This document shows, one piece after another, positions 9,496 through 20,153 of a stretch of 64,000 nucleotides of DNA. A model generated the notes under the pieces. That model saw nothing but the letters and a program-made list of their open reading frames with translations, searched no databases and was not told the DNA's origin. The DNA comes from Coenobita brevimanus. Lineage: Eukaryota; Arthropoda; Malacostraca; Decapoda; Coenobitidae. The position numbers were made by a program, and so were the translations under genes. Location of the stretch: the NCBI GenBank assembly GCA_032717465.1, contig CM064657.1, positions 49,053,956 through 49,117,955 of the forward strand, in the 5' to 3' direction. Numbering within the stretch: the first letter of the stretch is position 1; the number at the start of each line of letters is the position of its first letter.

Positions 9496-10434
9496 TCCTT
9501 CCTGCTCGATGATGAAGAGGAGGAAGAGGAGCACATGAAAATTATGAACCCGAGAGAGATGATCAAGTATAAGAGGAGAAGCAGGGAGGGAAAAGAAGAA
9601 GACAGGGAAAGGAAGGAGGAAACTGGCGAGAAAAAGGGAAAGGAGAGAAAGCGAGAGGTGAGGTTCAGCTTCACTCCCTTAGACGAGGAGCGAATGAAGC
9701 GAGAAGAACGAGAGGAGGAGAGAAACGCGAGAAGACTAGAAGATGGAGGGAGAGAAAGGAGATTAGGAGAAGAAGGGAAAAGAGAAAACATATATCGATT
9801 CAGGAACTACCCAGGGACCTTACCCCGTCACCTACCCAGTCTCAGGGGTCGATTTGGGTCTGGGGACGAGATGGAGGACCTCAGGGGAGAGTTTTGCTCC
9901 AGGGACGGACTGAACAATTCTCGGGGACGATTCGGGAGTGGGGAAGACTTGTACAACCAACGGAGGTTTGTTGATCTTCCGAGAGTCGATTCTAACGTTA
10001 GGGACGAGATGCGATATTCCAGTGAACAGCTTTATTATCACAGACTGGAACTTGACCGAAGGGACGATTTGTACAGAGGACGACTAGGTTATGTGGAGAG
10101 AGACGGTTTATGTACACCGAGGGGACGAGTTAGCTACCCAGGTGTGGACCTTAGACAATATTACTCACTAAATGACCTCAGTTACTCATGGCAAGTGAGG
10201 GATGGAGAGGATGAGGGGGAGGAAGATGAGTGGAGAAGAAATGGGAGAGGTGAGATACGAGGGACTAGAGGGAGAGGACGAGTGAAAGGTGCTATAGAGG
10301 GGACAATACGTGATAGAAGCTCCAGTACTTCAGCGAGTCGAGCAGGGGGCCCAGAACCTCATCGAAGAAACAGCGTGGGCCCCAGAAGCTCGCCTGTAGA
10401 ACGCCTGATCAGAGCGGCGGAGACAGTGGTGTGA
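9496..10434 (+). CDS. Gene 1 terminal exon: Arg/Gly/Asp-rich tail with PDZ-type end
   Basis: This exon opens in phase 0 after TTTCAG and runs 312 codons to TGA. It starts SFLLDDEEEEEEHMK. A highly charged Lys/Glu/Arg stretch of about 100 residues follows, helical or disordered. A second degenerate array comes next, with units like RGRFGSGDEMEDL, RGEFCSRDGLNN, RGRFGSGEDLYNQ and RRDDLYRGRLGYV. After a Tyr-rich part and a Gly/Arg stretch it ends RSSPVERLIRAAETVV. The last four residues, ETVV, match the class I PDZ ligand rule (Ser/Thr two before a final hydrophobic residue). The SSPVE near the end echoes the repeat of the previous exon. A receptor tail tethered to a PDZ scaffold is an inference. 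Confidence 0.8.
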   Translation, partial: SFLLDDEEEEEEHMKIMNPREMIKYKRRSREGKEEDRERKEETGEKKGKERKREVRFSFTPLDEERMKREEREEERNARRLEDGGRERRLGEEGKRENIYRFRNYPGTLPRHLPSLRGRFGSGDEMEDLRGEFCSRDGLNNSRGRFGSGEDLYNQRRFVDLPRVDSNVRDEMRYSSEQLYYHRLELDRRDDLYRGRLGYVERDGLCTPRGRVSYPGVDLRQYYSLNDLSYSWQVRDGEDEGEEDEWRRNGRGEIRGTRGRGRVKGAIEGTIRDRSSSTSASRAGGPEPHRRNSVGPRSSPVERLIRAAETVV

Positions 10435-10910
10435 CAGGCCTACCATTTGTGACATTGTTTCTGCTTTGGTTGCATACTAAAGTGGTTGTCTGCTAAATTA
10501 CTATCGTGGTTGTCTGCTGATGACCGCCGTAGTAGTCGTCTGCTGATTCCTACCGTGGTTGCCTGCTGCTGCTGCTGCTGTTGCTGCTACTGCTACAACT
10601 GCTGTTCTCCCCCGCTACTACCTTCCTGTCCCCCTTTTGATGGTAAGCAGTTTAGACCCTTCTGTTTATGAAAATATGGAAAGCAAATATGCAAAGGTGA
10701 AATATTCAATTTTCAAATAACTGCAAAACTGCAATATGCCAAGCTGAAATATACAGAACTAATGATACGATGTTTAATATTGTGTGATACATTGTTCTGT
10801 AATCTAGGATGTTTATTGTATACTTTAAAATATAACACACAAGCAACACAACAACACTTGAAAATATTAGACATCCAGTTCTTGCTTTTCGCGTTTCTGT
10901 TCTTTCTTGT
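10435..10910 (+). other. 3' flank of gene 1 with CTG-type repeat
   Basis: Probable 3' untranslated region. An imperfect GTGGTTG/CTGCTGA segment is repeated at 10490-10565 and leads into CTG triplets at about 10563-10608. No AATAAA was seen close to the stop, so the transcript end is not placed. Confidence 0.45.
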
Positions 10911-11700
10911 CACTTTCTCTCCTTTCCTCCACTGCCTTCACTTTCTCTCCACTGCCTTCACTTTCTCTCCTCCCCTTTCCTTCTCTTCTCTCACCTCTTC
11001 CCCTTTCCTTCTCTTCTCTCACCGCTTCCCCTTCCTCTTCCCTCCCACACCCCTCTCTCCTTCTCTCCCTCCCTCGCCTCTCACCCCTTCACCCTCCCTC
11101 CCATATACCCACGCCCACCTCCACCCTCCTATTCAGTATATCGACATCATTCCCTCCCTCTTGCTGCCAGACTCATTTCCATTCCCCTCACCATCCCTCT
11201 CACCTTTTCCTCCCTCACCCTCACCATTTACCTCCCTCTCCCTCCATCACACTTTCCCTTTCCTCATCACTCTTTTCCTCTTTCACTCTCAGCCTCACAT
11301 TTCTTTTTCTTACAGTTCCCTCTCTCCCCTCACACTTCCCTCTCCCCCTCCTCATCCCACTTCTTGTCACACTTCCCTCTCTCCCTCACCGTTCTCCTTA
11401 TCACACATCCTCTGTTCCTCACACTTAAATCACACGTCCCTTTCTCCCCCACACTTGTCTTTCTTCCCTTTTTATCCCCCACACACTTCGCTTTCTCACA
11501 ATTCTTGTCGCATTTCCTTCTGTCCCTCACACTCCTCATTTTCCCACTTCCCTTTCCCTTACATTTCTCTTTCTCCCACTTCCCTCTCTCCCTCACACTT
11601 CTCTTTCTGGCACCTCCCCCTCCCCTCACCCGACTTTCTCACACTTCTTTCATTCCCTCACACTTCTCACTCTCACGCTTCACCCAGCTCTCTCCTACTC
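10910..11700 (+). repeat. Pyrimidine-rich tract
   Basis: About 800 bases dominated by C and T, with CACTTCTCTTTCTCC and CTTTCTCTCC units. The early part includes a tandem CACTGCCTTCACTTTCTCTC repeat. Long frames here are composition artefacts. Confidence 0.9.
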
Positions 11701-12138
11701 CCAACTCCGCTGCTAATTATGGAAGTGTTTGCGTGTGACGTCATAATGGAGGCTGATCGGTAATCGTCATTCACTGGGGGCTAATGAGTCGTAACGAGGC
11801 CACCCTGTAGTTAGTGCACGGGGAGGGGTAAAGGGGATTAGAGCAGAGGTAGTTAGTGCCGGGGTAGGGCAGGAAGAGAAGGCGGAATGATGATGATGAT
11901 GATAATGGTTAGGAGAAGCCACCGTCATTAGTCATGCTGTCACTTTTTCTGGTTCAGTTTTATTTATTGATTTAATTTATATTAACTTTTCTGTTCCCTG
12001 CGTTTACTGCATACTTCCATTTGCTTCTATTATTGCCATATGTACTTTGTTTTCATTATTTTTATTGTGTTTTCTTTGTTTCAGAATTAGTTTTCAATGG
12101 TTTTAGTTTGATGCCTCACCCCATCCTAGAGCGGGAAA

Positions 12139-12260
12139 AGAGGTGAATGATGATGATGACGATGATAGTGATGATGATGATAATGACGATGATGATGTGT
12201 GATCCTGTCTCTTATATGACTTCTTCTTTGATGATGATGATGATAATGTTTTGTTTGATC
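12139..12260. repeat. GAT triplet repeats
   Basis: Two GATGATGAT clusters separated by about 25 bases of unique sequence. No gene was seen between 11700 and 12500. Confidence 0.85.
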
Positions 12261-12504
12261 CTACCACATATATTCCTTTTTCGTTTCTTTTTAACCAATA
12301 CTATGTTCATCAGGTGTCGTATATATTTTTTCATTATTATTATTATTATTTTTTGGTGCCTTCGATTTTTTGAAACCTTCTGTTGTACTTGGTTTCTTAG
12401 GTATCGTTTTCTTTTTAATTTATATTCATTATGTCGTCTTGTGAAATGGAGAGATGCATCATTAAAACGTGGAAAAATGTGGATAGAGTTTAGTGGAGTA
12501 ATCA

Positions 12505-12930
12505 GTTGGTAGGTAGGTAGATAGATCGATAGATAGACAAAGCAGATAGACAAAGATGGCTACAGATAACCAGAGACAGACATATAGATAGATAGATAAG
12601 CAGACAGACAGGCAGACAGACATAGATAGATAGATACAGATATACAGACAGACAGATAGACAGACGGATACACAGATAGGAAAAAAATATTAGTTAAATA
12701 CAGAGACAGAGAGAAACACAGTTAATGGGGAGGTGAAATCGAGTGTACATAGATTATCGGCCGGAGAGATGGAATAATTGAAGTACGAGCGAAAGACGGA
12801 GGGATGGGTCGATGGATGAATGAGAACGGTGGTTAATTGGGTGGATGGATAGGTAGATCTGTTATTTAACAGATGAGTGGATGGATGGATGGTTTAATTG
12901 AACAGATGTCTGGATGGATAGATAGATAGA
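12505..12930. repeat. GATA/GACA tetranucleotide block
   Basis: Mixed TAGA, CAGA and GGAT tetranucleotides with several imperfect segments. They may descend from LINE A tails, which end in ATAG repeats, but no LINE body adjoins them. Confidence 0.85.
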
Positions 12931-13029
12931 TAGAGTAAAAATGAAAACTGATAGATTAAAATGGATAGAATCATGGACAAAAGCGATATATAGAAAAATT
13001 GAGCTTCGCATAGACAGACCGACAGCGTA

Positions 13030-13560
13030 ATAGATGGAGAGAGACGGGGACAGATGGCTAATGGGGGGGAGGAAGGGGAGAGGGAGAGGGGGAGCAAGAG
13101 AAAAGGGAGAGAGTTAGGAGATAGCAGGAAAAGGGATGAGTGAGAAAAAGGAGAAGGGTGAAGGGAGGGAGAAATGGGGAGAGAGGGAGGAGGGATAGAT
13201 GGAAGAAGAGGACTGAGAGGGAGCGGGGAGGGATGGAGGAAGAGGGGAATAGATATCAGATAGAGAAAAGGGAGGGGGAAAGGGACAGGGGAAGGGGGAC
13301 CTTGTAGGGGGTATAGAAGGTAGGGGAGGGAAAGGGGAACCTTGTGGGGGGGTAGAGGAGCGAAAGGGGGAAGGAAAGAGTGGCAGGGAGGGAAGGAGGA
13401 GTAGCGGAGAGAACAAGGAAGAGTGGAGGGGAGGAGGGGGTGAGGTTGGAGTGACAGCTGGCCAGGGAACATGTAATATTGAGTCCTACCCTGATCAGTA
13501 ACCCACCACCCACCCACCCACACACCCACACCCACACCCACACACACACACACACACATC
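13030..13560 (-). repeat. Purine-rich tract and AC microsatellite
   Basis: G/A-rich units (GGGGGAAGGG) fill 13060-13440, then CCCACACCCA and AC repeats run to 13558. Frames on the minus strand are low-complexity shadows. Confidence 0.9.
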
Positions 13561-13603
13561 GACTCCCAGTGCCGCTTTTATCACACATGCAAACCCGCAT
13601 ATG

Positions 13604-13935
13604 TACAGTGGGTACAAAAAGTATTGTCACTCCCAGAGTCGATTACGCTGGACACGGGCGATTTCTCTTCATGGCGTTCAAGTAACCTCTTCAGTAGGGT
13701 GACGATTTTTGTTTATTATTTTCTTTTAATATATTTTTTTGTTAAATACATGACGATTTTATACAACCCAGGAAAGGTCCCAAGCTTTGATGAATGTAAA
13801 TTAGTCCTGAACTGGATTATATTAACTAAAGTCTTTTGATTTTTGCCATAAGTTTATACTAAATTGGACTAAAGCGATAATTTGCCTAAATATTTTAGTG
13901 AATTCGGGGTACCGAATATTTTCTGTGAGAGTATA
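13604..13935. mobile_element. Possible Tc1/mariner-like MITE
   Basis: A TACAGTGGGTACAAAAAGTA sequence of the kind seen at Tc1/mariner ends starts at about 13604. A loosely matching reversed sequence (TACTCTCACAGAAAATATTC) ends near 13933. The inverted match is weak, so only the left end is a fair call. Confidence 0.25.
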
Positions 13936-13964
13936 TTTCATTAAAATTTTTCGGACCAGTGTTT

Positions 13965-14115
13965 CTCTCTAACCCCTTGAGGGCACTGGGATATCTCTCA
14001 TTTCAGTCAATTCAACCTTAGAAAGACCTCTGGAAGTGAAGGGGTTAGTGAAGGCTATATCTAAACCTTCAGTACAGAAAGTCTCCCTGAGCTGAAAAAG
14101 GTCGTCTGGAGGTAA
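13965..14115. mobile_element. Fold-back MITE, family F remnant
   Basis: The segment contains AGTGAAGGGGTTAGTGAAGG and the inverted CCTTCAGTAC block, then AGCTGAAAAAGGTCGTCTGG. These are the inner and outer arms seen in the complete copy at 16621-16757. Confidence 0.5.
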
Positions 14116-14431
14116 CAAACATATTAAATACATCGTCGGACTGTAGAGGTTACCTTTCGCAATGTTTTAATTCTGCATAACTTAAAACTCAGACTGATAT
14201 CATATTAATTTCCATGAACTGCAATATTACACAAATAATTCCTGAGTTAAATTTTAAAAAGAAAATTCAGAGGAATAATATTGAACGGAAGGAATTGAAA
14301 ATGAATGATAGGGAATGGTACATGGTTGCTGATATTTGACACATAGTGCGGTGTTCCAAATTATTTCGCCCAGTGATTCAAAACACGAAACACACAAGAA
14401 TAACGAAATTGTTTGGGTCGACTACGCACCA

Positions 14432-14432
<1 letters not shown>

Positions 14433-14470
<38 letters not shown>

Positions 14471-14560
14471 ACTCACACACACACGTCTGCAGCGAGTGAG
14501 TAATTGACTGTTTCGTTGCTTTCCAGAGACGATCCCTCCACGCCTCTATTACGTCACTTT

Positions 14561-14655
<95 letters not shown>

Positions 14656-14680
14656 TATATATATATATATATATATATAA
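14433..14680. repeat. AC, CT and AT microsatellite cluster
   Basis: AC repeats at about 14438-14483, CT repeats at about 14566-14611 and AT repeats at about 14615-14679. The AT run could extrude as a cruciform. Confidence 0.95.
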
Positions 14681-14689
14681 TCCATTTCA

Positions 14690-15630
14690 CATTCTAATCA
14701 TGCAATTCTCATATCATCCACTCTATCACTTTCTTCAGTTCCTTTTCACTCCCTGTCCTCCTTTCGTTTTTTCTCTCCCTCCCCTCTTAATATCTCCCTC
14801 GATCTTTCCCTCTCTCCCTCTCTCCTTACCTTAAGCCCTCTTCACCTTCCCAATTTCGACGCTCCAATGTTTTGTAAAATAAAGAGTGTTCGTTATCTGG
14901 CGTCTGTCTCTTCCCCTGCCTTCTTCGGGTATTACCTGCTCCATATTCCATTCTCACCCTCTCACCCATTCACTCTCCTTCTCACTGTCATTTTCACTCA
15001 AGCAATTGTTGAGTGAAGTGAAATATGGTTTTCCGATATATACATACAGTAAGTGACCATTATAATGTGATCGACTAATGTAGGCATTATGTATGTGTGT
15101 GTTATGCTCGATTTTTCATGTGTCAAATTATATACCGTTTGTGTATACCATATATAGTTCTCTCTCCCTCTCTCTCGCTCTCTCAGAATAGCTAGCATGG
15201 GAGAGTCTGAAGAAGGGAGAAGAGGGAAGGGGAATGGAAATTGGAGAGGAGAGAGGGAGAGCGATGGGAGGGAAGTGGGGGGGGGGGAGTAGGAGGAAAG
15301 CAAGTGCAATAAAACAGTGGTAAATAGAGAAAACCAGAAAGACATTCAGTTGAAGGCATACCTCCAACATGCTGAACGGTTCTTACACGGAGCTGGCTCG
15401 TAGCAGGCATAGGAGGCTTCGTAACATCTCTTCATAAGTGATTTATTTTTTATATTAAACGTCAGCATTCTCTAGTATGATCTGTATATGTCGTTTTAAT
15501 ATAGACATACTGTAATTTTCATCAACATTATATAAGAGAGTACTGAATGTAATGTGCAGAATAAATCACTGTGGAGGACACATTACGAATTCTCCAAAGA
15601 CGTTAAGAATATAATCCCTTTTATCTATTG
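14690..15630. other. Intergenic sequence, nothing recognised
   Basis: A C/T-rich start, a short CT/TCTC run at 15161-15184 and a purine-rich stretch at 15205-15300 are visible. I see no exon with protein-like composition. Confidence 0.5.
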
Positions 15631-15635
15631 AAGTA

Positions 15636-15845
15636 CAGTCAGGAACAAAGTCGTGTCGCCTGTCGTGCCTCTTGTTCCCTGAACTTCAACAGTCAGACTC
15701 ATAAATCCGCACCAGCTAACATTAATGACATAATTTTGGCCACCGATCAGTGTCATTAGGTCGTCTGTTGCGGATTCACCACATTAATCATCAAAGTCCA
15801 TGGAGAAGAACGCAGGGGAAGCGACAGGAATTTTGTTCCCGTCAG
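15636..15845. mobile_element. MITE family M2, TA-flanked
   Basis: TA-bounded 210 bp. The left end is CAGTCAGGAACAAAGTCGTG and the reversed right end CTGACGGGAACAAAATTCCT, both followed by GTCGC. Two related inner blocks (CTAACATTAATGACA and CACATTAATCATCA) suggest an internal duplication. Only one copy was noticed. Confidence 0.5.
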
Positions 15846-16505
15846 TACAATCAATAAAACGGTATCGACCACTTTACCGCACGTATCATTCTGAAACATG
15901 GACGAAGCATTGTGATATATGGAACACCCTGTGATCATACAGTACGTGCAAATATTATCCACGGTAAGGACTCGATATCGCACTAAAGTTCACATTATAG
16001 TTGTTGGGTTTTTTTGAAGGCACTAGATTAATAGATTCAGGTGTTTCCTACATGTGCGTCCTTGTACTGTACTTGGTGTCGTTATCACTAAAGCACCTTT
16101 TCTTTGAGAGTCAACAGAAATTTTCATTGTAATTCTGTTAGCAGTTTATCCGTGACTGAAATGTCGGGCAAACAGACTGTGAAGCAGACAGACAGACAGA
16201 GACACTGCAGTGACGCAAACACACAAGTAGCATTGAAACAGACATTGGTGAAACTGACAGACATAGCGATGAAACTTAATTTCCTGAAAGTTTTCAGACA
16301 GACAGACAGACCAGTGAAACAGACAGACAGAAATAACGGCCAAACAGGCAGGCAGACAGAAAACAAATAGCGGTGAAACAGAGAGAGATAGGAACAGTGG
16401 TGAAACGTAATTTCCCAAAGGTATTCAGACATCCATCGGAGCAGTGCAAAGTTAAAAACATGGAACAGGAATAAGACGTATGCAAGGACTGTTTAGATGT
16501 CGTAG

Positions 16506-16506
16506 C

Positions 16507-16546
<40 letters not shown>

Positions 16547-16585
16547 CATTATTGTCATCATTATCATCATCATCATCATCATCAT
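16506..16585. repeat. ATT and CAT triplet repeats
   Basis: ATT repeats give way to CAT repeats. A family F element begins about 35 bases downstream. Confidence 0.9.
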
Positions 16586-16620
16586 GTTTTCCCTGAACAT
16601 CTGTTTTATTCTTAGTGCAA

Positions 16621-16757
16621 CCAGACGATTTTATTCAATATCAGAAAGGCACCTCGTACTGCAAGGGTTTATTAAGGATATCTCTAACCCCTCCAGTTCG
16701 AAAAAAAAATATATATATATATATATGCTAAGCCGAATAAAATCGTCCGGAGATGGA
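16621..16757. mobile_element. Fold-back MITE, family F (complete copy)
   Basis: The outer arms are CCAGACGATTTTATTCAATA and, reversed, CCGGACGATTTTATTCGGCT. Inside them lies a second inverted pair, TACTGCAAGGGTTTATTA and ACCCCTCCAGTTCG, now split by AT and A runs. The nested arrangement predicts two stacked hairpins. Pieces of the same family are at 2694-2876, 9040-9075, 13965-14115, 23005-23035, 32275-32345, 40858-40895, 41310-41680 and 63045-63140. Confidence 0.65.
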
Positions 16758-17060
16758 AAAAAAAAAAAAAAAAAAAAAAAAAAACTTCGGGCTTAATGTG
16801 ATGTCGGTCGTACTCTTGATGCTGTATTTACTGTAGTGATGATATGGTGATGACGGTGGTGCTGCATTTGCTGTAGTGATGAAGATGATACTGATTGTGA
16901 TGATGATGATGATGATGACGATAACGCATGAAAAATAATACTATGATAATGATGTATTTGCATATGTTAGAGGCTTTGAAATGTATAGAGATCAGTCCAT
17001 TATTGAATTCTACTTGCTTCTGTTGCTTCATATCCATTTTTAACTTTATATTTCGTTTTT

Positions 17061-17200
17061 ATATGAGTGAGGGGGATGTAAGTTGAGGGAAGGGCCGAGA
17101 AATGGCAGGGGACAGGGCGACATGGAGGCGATTTGTTTGTGTCCACCCCTTACGGGATTAGGGCGTCAGGCTATAGATAGGTAGATAGACAGACTGTTAA
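17061..17200 (+). mobile_element. LINE A 3' end
   Basis: The reading GAGGGGGATGTAAGTTG through CGATTTGTTTGTGTCCACCC and TACGGGATTAGGGCGTC matches the last 110 bases of the LINE A copy at 1793-2556. It ends in TAGATAGG/TAGATAGA tail units. Confidence 0.85.
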
Positions 17201-17519
17201 ACGTATTCTTCCCGCGTCTCATAGTTCTTCCTGCAAAAAATAAAGCATACTTGAAACAAGGAAATCAGTCGCAAATATGGTAGAAAATCTCACCATAAGT
17301 TACCAAAAATTTTAAAAGCTATCAGCGTTAAAGTTTGGGCCTCGAATACAGGACTTTATTATATTTCAGCTTACGACGAACGATTTTCTTCAGCTGGAGT
17401 CAACAGGTAAAGCAAAAGGAAAAGAAAAAGAATGGAAATGAGAAAAAGAAAAGTCATTATATTCAAGAAATCGAAGGTAAAGAAAAGGAAAACTCTTGTG
17501 CAAGAGACCTTAGGAGTCA

Positions 17520-17607
17520 GTATCTCCATGACAGTTTAAATTTTGACAAGGTGAGTCAGCAATACCTCCATGACAGTTTAAATTTTGACAAGGTAAGTCA
17601 AGAATTG
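17520..17607 (+). repeat. 42-bp tandem duplication carrying a donor-like site
   Basis: CTCCATGACAGTTTAAATTT followed by TGACAAGGTRAGTCA occurs twice, 42 bases apart. Both copies end in AAG followed by GTGAGT or GTAAGT. The open frame across it (17335-17712) repeats YLHDSLNFDKVSQ. Whether it is an exon is unknown; the frame has no recognised domain. Confidence 0.8.
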
Positions 17608-18009
17608 GAAATATTTTACACAGACATCTATTTTTATCATTTTCAAAAGCATCTAATCATTTTTAAAGCGCCTAATCAATTTATTTTGGAATTATTTAAT
17701 GTTAGTGGGTGAGAGAGCTCAGAATTAAGTAGAGAATATGGAAGTAAGAAAAACTTTATACTATTTTCCTTTTTGTTTACATATCTGATTATCTGCATTT
17801 ATTATTTTGCATTATTTTATGTTAATATATGACTCATTTTGCTTAGTACTTTCAGCTATAATTTTTCATATTTATTTATATACTTTTATTTTCAGGATTA
17901 TTAAATGTGAATGCAGTTCTCATTAGTCTCGATATTTTAAACACATTTGCCAATTCACATATGTATAGAATTATTACTTTTATTACAGAAATATTGCTTT
18001 ACCTACTGT

Positions 18010-18050
18010 CGCCCACCTTTAGAAGGCGGAGCGATGATTGTTTTTGCTTG

Positions 18051-18093
<43 letters not shown>

Positions 18094-18365
18094 CTCTCAT
18101 ATCTCACGAACGGCTTGAGCTGTCAATATGAAACCTTCAGGGTATCAAGATTTGGCCAGATTCTTGGACGAGCTCGAAAATGAGCACTCGGGGTCAAGAT
18201 CAAGGTCACCAAAATGGCTGTAAAAGGTCAACAAGTTTTTATCGCCCGCCTTTAGCACCATTATATCTCATGAACGGCTTGAGCTATCAACATGAAACTT
18301 TCAGGGTATCAAGATATGGCCTAAATCTTGGACTTGGCCAACAGCATATTCTGGTGGGTGATTAG
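18010..18365 (+). repeat. Dimeric interspersed repeat
   Basis: Two units of about 150 bp share CGCCCRCCTTTAG...TATCTCAYGAACGGCTTGAG, then CTRTCAAYATGAAACYTTCA and GGGTATCAAGAT. The first unit contains a GT microsatellite and the second does not. No ORF with known motifs is present. It could be a SINE-like or non-autonomous repeat. Confidence 0.7.
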
Positions 18366-18589
18366 CAGTCGGCTCCCGAATGATTTTCTTTAATTTTACT
18401 TGATGCATTGAGTAGTTATTATTTATTTACACATCAAATTATTTTCATTTACCTTCAGGATTTTTTAACTAGTTACTTATGAGTACGTTATTATTTGCGG
18501 TTTTTATCTGTGTACCTGTCTGATTATTTACTTGTATTTTTTATATTGTGTGAACTCCGAAACGTTTGCCATAATTAAGTGATTTTAGA

Positions 18590-18740
18590 TGGGGGGACCT
18601 AGGAAACACAACCTGGCCAAAACCCCGGTTATATGGTTACCACCCAGCGTACAAACCATTTGGCTTGTCACTCGGTGTAGAGACCATAAGACATCCCTAC
18701 ACTGAGTGAGTGGATGATAGACGGCCCCATCTACCACCAA
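18590..18740 (+). mobile_element. SINE-like family E, 3' part
   Basis: GGTTATATGGTTACCACCCA, TTTGGCTTGTCACTCGGTGT, then CACTGAGTGAGTGGATGATA match 45645-45855 and 54810-55020. This copy lacks the GAAAGAAAG-rich middle of those two. Confidence 0.65.
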
Positions 18741-19929
18741 GTAAGGGAGGACTTAGAATCAGTGAGTTGGAATGAAATGGATCTGGACGGCCTGTGGAAT
18801 GCATATAGGGATTGCTTAGTTAGGAGCGGTGTGGAGTGAGGCAGGAGTAACAACCAAGACGAAAGGTACGGCATGGTGGGATGAAGACGTTAAGAGAGCA
18901 GTGGAGGAAAAGAGGAAGAAGTGGAGAAGTGGCTAGAGTGGTTACGGAACATGGGTTCAGTTGAAATAAGAACTGAATATATTGAGAGCAAGAAGGACGT
19001 AAAAAGACTATTGAAAAGAAAAAAGGGAGGTTAATGATGGTCTAGGAAGAAAAACGGATTCAAATTACTCTGAAAATAGGAAGTTATTCTGGAAAGAGGG
19101 GCGGAATGGTATAAGTGACAGTGGAAAGAAATGTGAAAGTGTGATGGATGTAAGTGGTGGATTATTAACTCATGGGGATGAAGTAAGGACTAGATGGAAA
19201 AAATATTTTGAAAACTTGATGAGTGGGAATAGTGCAGAGCGGCTGTAAAGATGATTGGTTTTGGGGGTGTGCAGAGAAGGAATGCAGTGATAGGAAACGT
19301 GACACTCACCCAGGTAAAGAACGCAGTGAAACGGCTGAAAAATGGGAAAGCAGCTGGGGCTGATGAGGTGTATGCAGAGATGATTAAGTGTAGTGGAGAG
19401 AGCGGAATGAAGTGCTTGTTGGAGATATGAAAGAAGGCGTGAATGAGAAACTGTGCCAGCAGAGTGGAAAAAGACTTTGATGGTACCCTTGTACAAAAAT
19501 AAAAGTGAGTGAAGTGAGTGCAAGAATTGTCGTGGCCTAAGTTTATTGAGTGTAATGGGAAGGTATATGGAAGAATTATTATAGAGAAAGTAAGAGAGAT
19601 ATCAGATGTCCTGGTGAGTGATGAACAGGGTAGCTTTTGGAGTGGCAGAGGATGTGTGGATCAAATATTTGCAGTAAAACAGAGTGGAGAAGGTTTGTGA
19701 GAAGGACTATAAGATGTTTATGGTATTCATGGATCTGGAAAAAGCATACTACAGAGTAGACAGAGAAGGATTGTGGAAGGTTTTTGCGCATGTAAGGTGT
19801 AGATCATAAGCTGCTAGATGCCGTCAAGAGTTTTTATGTTGGTAGTGAAGCATGTGTAAGGGAAAATGGGCATCAAAGTGAATGGTTCACGATCGGTGTG
19901 GTCGTGCGACAAGGTTGTGTGATGTTCCC

Positions 19930-20029
19930 ATGGTTGTTCTATCTATCTATCTATCTATATATTGTGATATTCCATCCATCACCATTCATTACCAACGCCA
20001 TCCCCCTCTCCATTACTCGTGTTTATACT

Positions 20030-20095
<66 letters not shown>
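19930..20095 (-). repeat. Inverted LINE B segment bounded by TCTA and AT microsatellites
   Basis: Compared with the collinear copy at 44090-44190, the sequence from ATATTCCATCCATCACCATT to about TTTATACTTCTCTCAT runs on the opposite strand, while both sides stay forward. TCTA repeats (about 19937-19960) mark the left break and AT repeats (about 20036-20092) the right break. Confidence 0.8.
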
Positions 20096-20096
<1 letters not shown>

Positions 20097-20153
20097 GTAT
20101 GCTGATGATGCAGTACTGCTAGCAAATACCGGACAAGAAATTGGTAGACTATA

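Noticed and set aside
10762..11763. 333-residue frame
   Set aside because: Ser/Pro/Leu/Phe composition comes from the pyrimidine tract. No splice-compatible link to gene 1.
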